From assembly GCF_000478195.2 (NCBI RefSeq), contig NZ_AUZM01000011.1, positions 1-64,000 on the forward strand: 64,000 bases of DNA, in the 5' to 3' direction. The stretch's first letter is position 1. Each line of letters begins with the position of its first letter. Positions 60,818 to 64,000 of this stretch are shown here, one piece after another. The DNA is from Lyngbya aestuarii BL J (GTDB lineage: Bacteria > Cyanobacteriota > Cyanobacteriia > Cyanobacteriales > Microcoleaceae). The position numbers and the translations under genes are program-made. Under the pieces are notes generated by a model that had not been told where the DNA came from, did not search any database, and was given only the letters and a program-made list of their open reading frames with translations.

Positions 60818-63265
60818 TTATTTTTTCCAAAGTTTGATCGTGCGATCTTTACTCCCACTCGCAATGGTTTTACCATCTGGACTAAAGATAACAGTATAAA
60901 CTTCATTGGTATGTCCGCTTAAGGTGTTGAGTAATTCTCCGGTTTCTAAATTCCAGATTTTAATAGTCCGATCTTTACTCGCACTGGCAATAATTTGATT
61001 ATCAGGACTGACCGCCACCGCTAAAATATCGCCTGTATGACCTGTTAATGTATTTAATAATTGTCCGGTATTCGTATCCCAAATTCTCACGGTATCATCA
61101 TAACCCCCACTGACAACTTTTGTACCATCAGAAGTAAACATGACTGATCGCACTTCATCGGTATGTCCTTCTAAAGTATTTTGAACGATTCCCGTTTCTA
61201 AGTCCATAATTTTAATCGTGGTATCTTTTGAACCACTGACTAATTTTGTACCCTCTGTATTGAAAGCAACAGAGTAAACAATATCAGTATGATCGATAAA
61301 ATTGAATAAAATATATCCGGTTTGTCTATCCCAAACGCGCACACTGCGATCGCCACTTCCACTGGCTATTGTGCGTTCATCTGGACTAAAAGCCACCGAC
61401 CAAACCATTCCTTGATGTTCGAGAGGAAGAAACAATTCCCCCGTTTCTAAACTCCATTCTAAGATTCGCCAATAGAAACTTCCCGCCGCGATTTCTCCCC
61501 CATCTGGACTAAAATCAACCGAAGTAATTTGAGATAAATCGCCAGAAAAGTTTTGTAATAAAGCACCTGTTCTTGCATCCCAAACTTTCACCGTCTGATC
61601 CCGACTTCCACTAACTATTGTGCGACCATCCGGACTAAAAGCCACCGCACTGACTGATCCTAAATGTTGAGCAAAATCTCTAACTTTAACCTGTCTCCAG
61701 TTTAAGCCATCTTTGCACTGTTGCTGTATTTTTTGAATTTCTAGATTCTGAGTGGAACGATTTAAAATTTTAGTTGCTTCATTCACACAGAGTTCATAGT
61801 TTCCCTCTGCTAAAATATTCTCAAGCCGAGTAACTTTTTGCTGTTCTAAAACTCTTTTTTGAGTTTGAAGGAATTGATTTTGCTGTGACCTTTGATATTC
61901 AATCATCGCAAAAATCACGGCAATTATAGCGGCTATAATCGCACCAATTAATATCCATAAACCGGACAAACTTCTCCGAACTCGCTGCCTATTTCGACGA
62001 CGATTTTTAGATCTTCTAACTTCTGAACTGGGAGAATTGGATCGTCTTGGAGATTGAGAACGAGAAAAGAAACTGAGAAGTTGTTCTCGCATCGAACGAG
62101 GAAGAATCTGCTGTTCAATAAAAGCAACATCTTCATCACTAATTCCTAAAATTTGTTGTAACCGTTGCAGTTCAGAGCGAGTTTCTGGAGTAAATGGATA
62201 CTCTTGCTGCATCGATTCAATTAAAGCTTGTTCGTAGCGTTCACCTTTTTCTCTGTATTTTCGATAAGGGTTTAAAATCTCATCTTCTACACTTTCTGCT
62301 TCATCTTTTGTGAGTTCTAAACTGATCCGCAGTTCATCTAAAATCTTCCGTCCAACGATGGAAATATCACCCCGATGGTTAGAACGTTGTTTGATTTCTG
62401 CACGATAGATATTCAGTCTCGCCAGTAGAGTTTGAGACTCCTCATCTAAGCGTCTTAAAGCGGCTAAATTTTCTCCAGCAGACTGATAACGTTTGTGGTA
62501 GTCATAACAGACCATTTTATCGAGAACATCACCAATTTCTGAGCTGACCACTGCTAGATGTCTCCAGGATAATTCATTATTAGGAGATTGGTTATTTTCC
62601 CGGAGTTTACGCAGTTCAAAAATCGGAATTCCTGTTAATGCTTGAATGCCAATCATCCCCAAAGCATAAATATCACTGTTTAAATGGGGATTTCCATCAA
62701 ACTGTTCAACCGGCATATATTCAATTGTCCCAATCCGAGCGGTAGGGGGGTTATGATTTTGATGAATATGAATTTCTTTAACCGCCCCAAAATCAATTAA
62801 AACTATTTTTCCATCCGAGTCGCGGCGAATTAAATTCGTAGGTTTCAGATCACGATGAATTACCCCATGTCCGTGAACAAAGAGTAAAATTTCTAAAACT
62901 TCAATCAGAATTTTAATAACGGCATCTTCTGGTAAAGGATGACCGGGTACAATTTCATGGGCGAGAGATTGACCAGAAACATAAGACTCAACCAGATAAA
63001 ATTCTTGACTTTCCTCAAAATAAGCTAGGAGTTGAGGAATGCGATCATGTTGGGAAAGCTTCTCTAAAGTTTGGGCTTCTTGTTGAAAGCGACGCCGAGC
63101 GATTTTTACAAAATCAGGATCTTCAGCAACTAGATGTAAATGCTTGACAAAGCACAGCGACTCACCCGGACGACGAGTATCTTTGGCGAGATAGGTTTTT
63201 CCTAACTCCGTTGACTCGATAACTTTGAGAATCTGATAACGCCCGTCTAGAAGCTGGCCAATCAT
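60818..63265 (-). CDS. Serine/threonine protein kinase with seven WD40 repeats
   Basis: 815 residues. Residues about 10-275 are a Hanks-type kinase: Lys41 in CFVKHL, catalytic HRDLKPTN (137-144) and DFG (158-160), with GTIEYMPVEQF as the activation segment end. A helical and Arg/Ser-rich linker leads to one membrane helix (LWILIGAIIAAIIAVIFAMI, about 438-457). After it come seven WD40 repeats (from about 525, SVSAVAFSPDGRTIVSGS), one complete propeller, presumably on the periplasmic side. This layout is common in filamentous cyanobacteria. The substrate is unknown. It lies downstream of the NDH-2 gene with a hairpin between. Confidence 0.93.
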   Translation of the reverse strand: MIGQLLDGRYQILKVIESTELGKTYLAKDTRRPGESLCFVKHLHLVAEDPDFVKIARRRFQQEAQTLEKLSQHDRIPQLLAYFEESQEFYLVESYVSGQSLAHEIVPGHPLPEDAVIKILIEVLEILLFVHGHGVIHRDLKPTNLIRRDSDGKIVLIDFGAVKEIHIHQNHNPPTARIGTIEYMPVEQFDGNPHLNSDIYALGMIGIQALTGIPIFELRKLRENNQSPNNELSWRHLAVVSSEIGDVLDKMVCYDYHKRYQSAGENLAALRRLDEESQTLLARLNIYRAEIKQRSNHRGDISIVGRKILDELRISLELTKDEAESVEDEILNPYRKYREKGERYEQALIESMQQEYPFTPETRSELQRLQQILGISDEDVAFIEQQILPRSMREQLLSFFSRSQSPRRSNSPSSEVRRSKNRRRNRQRVRRSLSGLWILIGAIIAAIIAVIFAMIEYQRSQQNQFLQTQKRVLEQQKVTRLENILAEGNYELCVNEATKILNRSTQNLEIQKIQQQCKDGLNWRQVKVRDFAQHLGSVSAVAFSPDGRTIVSGSRDQTVKVWDARTGALLQNFSGDLSQITSVDFSPDGGEIAAGSFYWRILEWSLETGELFLPLEHQGMVWSVAFSPDERTIASGSGDRSVRVWDRQTGYILFNFIDHTDIVYSVAFNTEGTKLVSGSKDTTIKIMDLETGIVQNTLEGHTDEVRSVMFTSDGTKVVSGGYDDTVRIWDTNTGQLLNTLTGHTGDILAVAVSPDNQIIASASKDRTIKIWNLETGELLNTLSGHTNEVYTVIFSPDGKTIASGSKDRTIKLWKK

Positions 63266-63382
63266 AGCAAGTCCTTGACCCTGTACTGATTGATTATACC
63301 GTGAGGGAGAAAACTCACCCGGTCAACATGAAAATTGAGTCCAAAATTCAGCAGCAGTAAAAAACAACAACAAAACAGGTAA

Positions 63383-63417
63383 AGACGTGCCATGATACAT
63401 CTGTACACAGCACGTCT
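63383..63417 (-). terminator. Hairpin between the NDH-2 and kinase genes
   Basis: AGACGTGC and GCACGTCT form a perfect 8-bp stem around a 19-base loop, about 100 bases after the NDH-2 stop codon. On the minus strand it is followed by TTTACCTGTTTTG, a poor T-tract, so terminator function is moderate. Confidence 0.45.
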
Positions 63418-63520
63418 ATTTGTAGGTTGCTAGTCGTAGCTAGAAAACTCGATTTCTCCGGTTTGAAAGCCGAAATGTGATAATTCCGTTGAGAACCCGA
63501 GTCAAGGTGTCTGTTCAGTT

Positions 63521-64000
63521 TTAGACTTTGACCGCCGATTCATGTTCTATCGAACTTTCTTCTGGAGATGTCCGGTTGGTAATCAGTCGCGCTCCCCCTT
63601 GACGGGTGAAGTAACTCCATCCCCACTGAATCATCACCAATATTTGGTTATCAAATTCAATTAGGAATAAGATGTGGACAAACACCCACATTACCCATGC
63701 GGTAAACCCGGAGAATTTACCGAATTTTAAGTTAGCAACAGCTTGATTTCGCCCAATCATGGCTAAGGTGCCACTATCAGCGTAGTAGAAAGGTGGCAGT
63801 GTGCGAGCTTGTAGACGTTGCTGAACAAGTTTAGCAACATAAACGCCTTCCTGTTGGGCGACAGGGGCCAATCCCGGTAAAGATTCTGAGCCTTGATGGG
63901 AGAAGTTGGCCACATCGCCAATTACAAAAATATTCGGATGGTCAGCAACGGTGAGGTTGGGTTCAACCATGACTCGTCCTGAACGATCTAAGGCAACAGA
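63521..64000 (-). CDS. Type II NADH dehydrogenase (NDH-2)-like flavoprotein, 3' part
   Basis: 160 codons visible; the gene continues beyond the window edge (reading upstream as SVALDRSGRVMVEPN). It is the C-terminal third of a pyridine-nucleotide-disulfide-oxidoreductase family protein. IFVIGDVANFSHQGSESLPG is the FAD-binding GD motif, and APVAQQEGVYVAKL follows as usual. The Trp/Phe-rich FTAWVMWVFVHILFLI segment is the membrane-associating part of NDH-2 that contacts quinones. NDH-2 oxidises NAD(P)H without pumping protons. The end of the protein is a short acidic tail. Confidence 0.88.
   Translation of the reverse strand, partial: SVALDRSGRVMVEPNLTVADHPNIFVIGDVANFSHQGSESLPGLAPVAQQEGVYVAKLVQQRLQARTLPPFYYADSGTLAMIGRNQAVANLKFGKFSGFTAWVMWVFVHILFLIEFDNQILVMIQWGWSYFTRQGGARLITNRTSPEESSIEHESAVKV

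Overview
The window looks like chromosome of a filamentous, probably non-heterocystous cyanobacterium (Oscillatoriales: Lyngbya/Limnoraphis/Planktothrix-like). The evidence is frequent HIP1 octamers (GCGATCGC), a CpcS/CpeS phycobiliprotein lyase, cyanobacterial DUF families (DUF3181, DUF2949, DUF928), a decayed GUN4-domain gene, a truncated NDH-2, and many large multidomain signalling proteins (CHASE2-cyclase, GAF-kinase, GGDEF-EAL, Ser/Thr kinase-WD40, NB-ARC-WD40, CHAT-TPR). The genus is an inference. No phage genes, transposase or CRISPR array were seen.

Layout. 1-6.8 kb: TetR regulator, GUN4 pseudogene, tRNA-Arg(ACG), moaC, three small cyanobacterial genes and a decayed substrate-binding-protein gene. 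7-15.3 kb, accessory: CHAT caspase-like protein, two divergent RTX calcium-binding proteins inside a duplicated segment, then a two-gene cassette with a nuclease-like E/D/QxK motif and an LRAT-like NCEH protein with a glycine-rich membrane region. 15.3-24.4 kb: a secreted protein, GH1 glycosidase, DUF362, DUF2949, a giant NB-ARC protein with 14 WD40 repeats, and an unknown protein. 24.6-29.3 kb: a four-gene minus-strand operon (GNAT/PIN/GNAT/ASCH-like protein, ASCH protein, McrB, minimal McrC), the best candidate for an uncharacterised defence system. 29.6-37.4 kb: hybrid histidine kinase, a CBS/coiled-coil/MCP-like protein, SbcD-like nuclease and a PDC-PAS-GGDEF-EAL protein. 37.4-46.8 kb: lyase/solute-binding-protein pair, CobT-like enzyme with a DUF2232 membrane protein, Crp-family regulator, and an acidic repeat protein with an actin-fold partner. 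46.8-49 kb: decay zone with a formylglycine-enzyme fragment, perfect palindromes, a xisI gene with one nonsense codon, an Uma2 nuclease and a frameshifted small antitoxin-like gene. 49-64 kb: uvrA, two esterases, cysH, a Nudix hydrolase, a CHASE2 adenylate cyclase with DUF928, a Ser/Thr kinase-WD40, and the 3' part of an NDH-2 gene cut by the window edge.

Two themes stand out. First, biological-conflict proteins are dense between 7 and 29 kb (CHAT, LRAT-like, NB-ARC-WD40, McrBC with modified-base-reader-like domains). Second, gene decay and duplication are frequent: several genes differ from an intact frame only by nonsense codons or single-base frameshifts, and the RTX pair sits between copies of the same neighbouring gene. 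Family assignments come from reading motifs by eye; no database search was possible.
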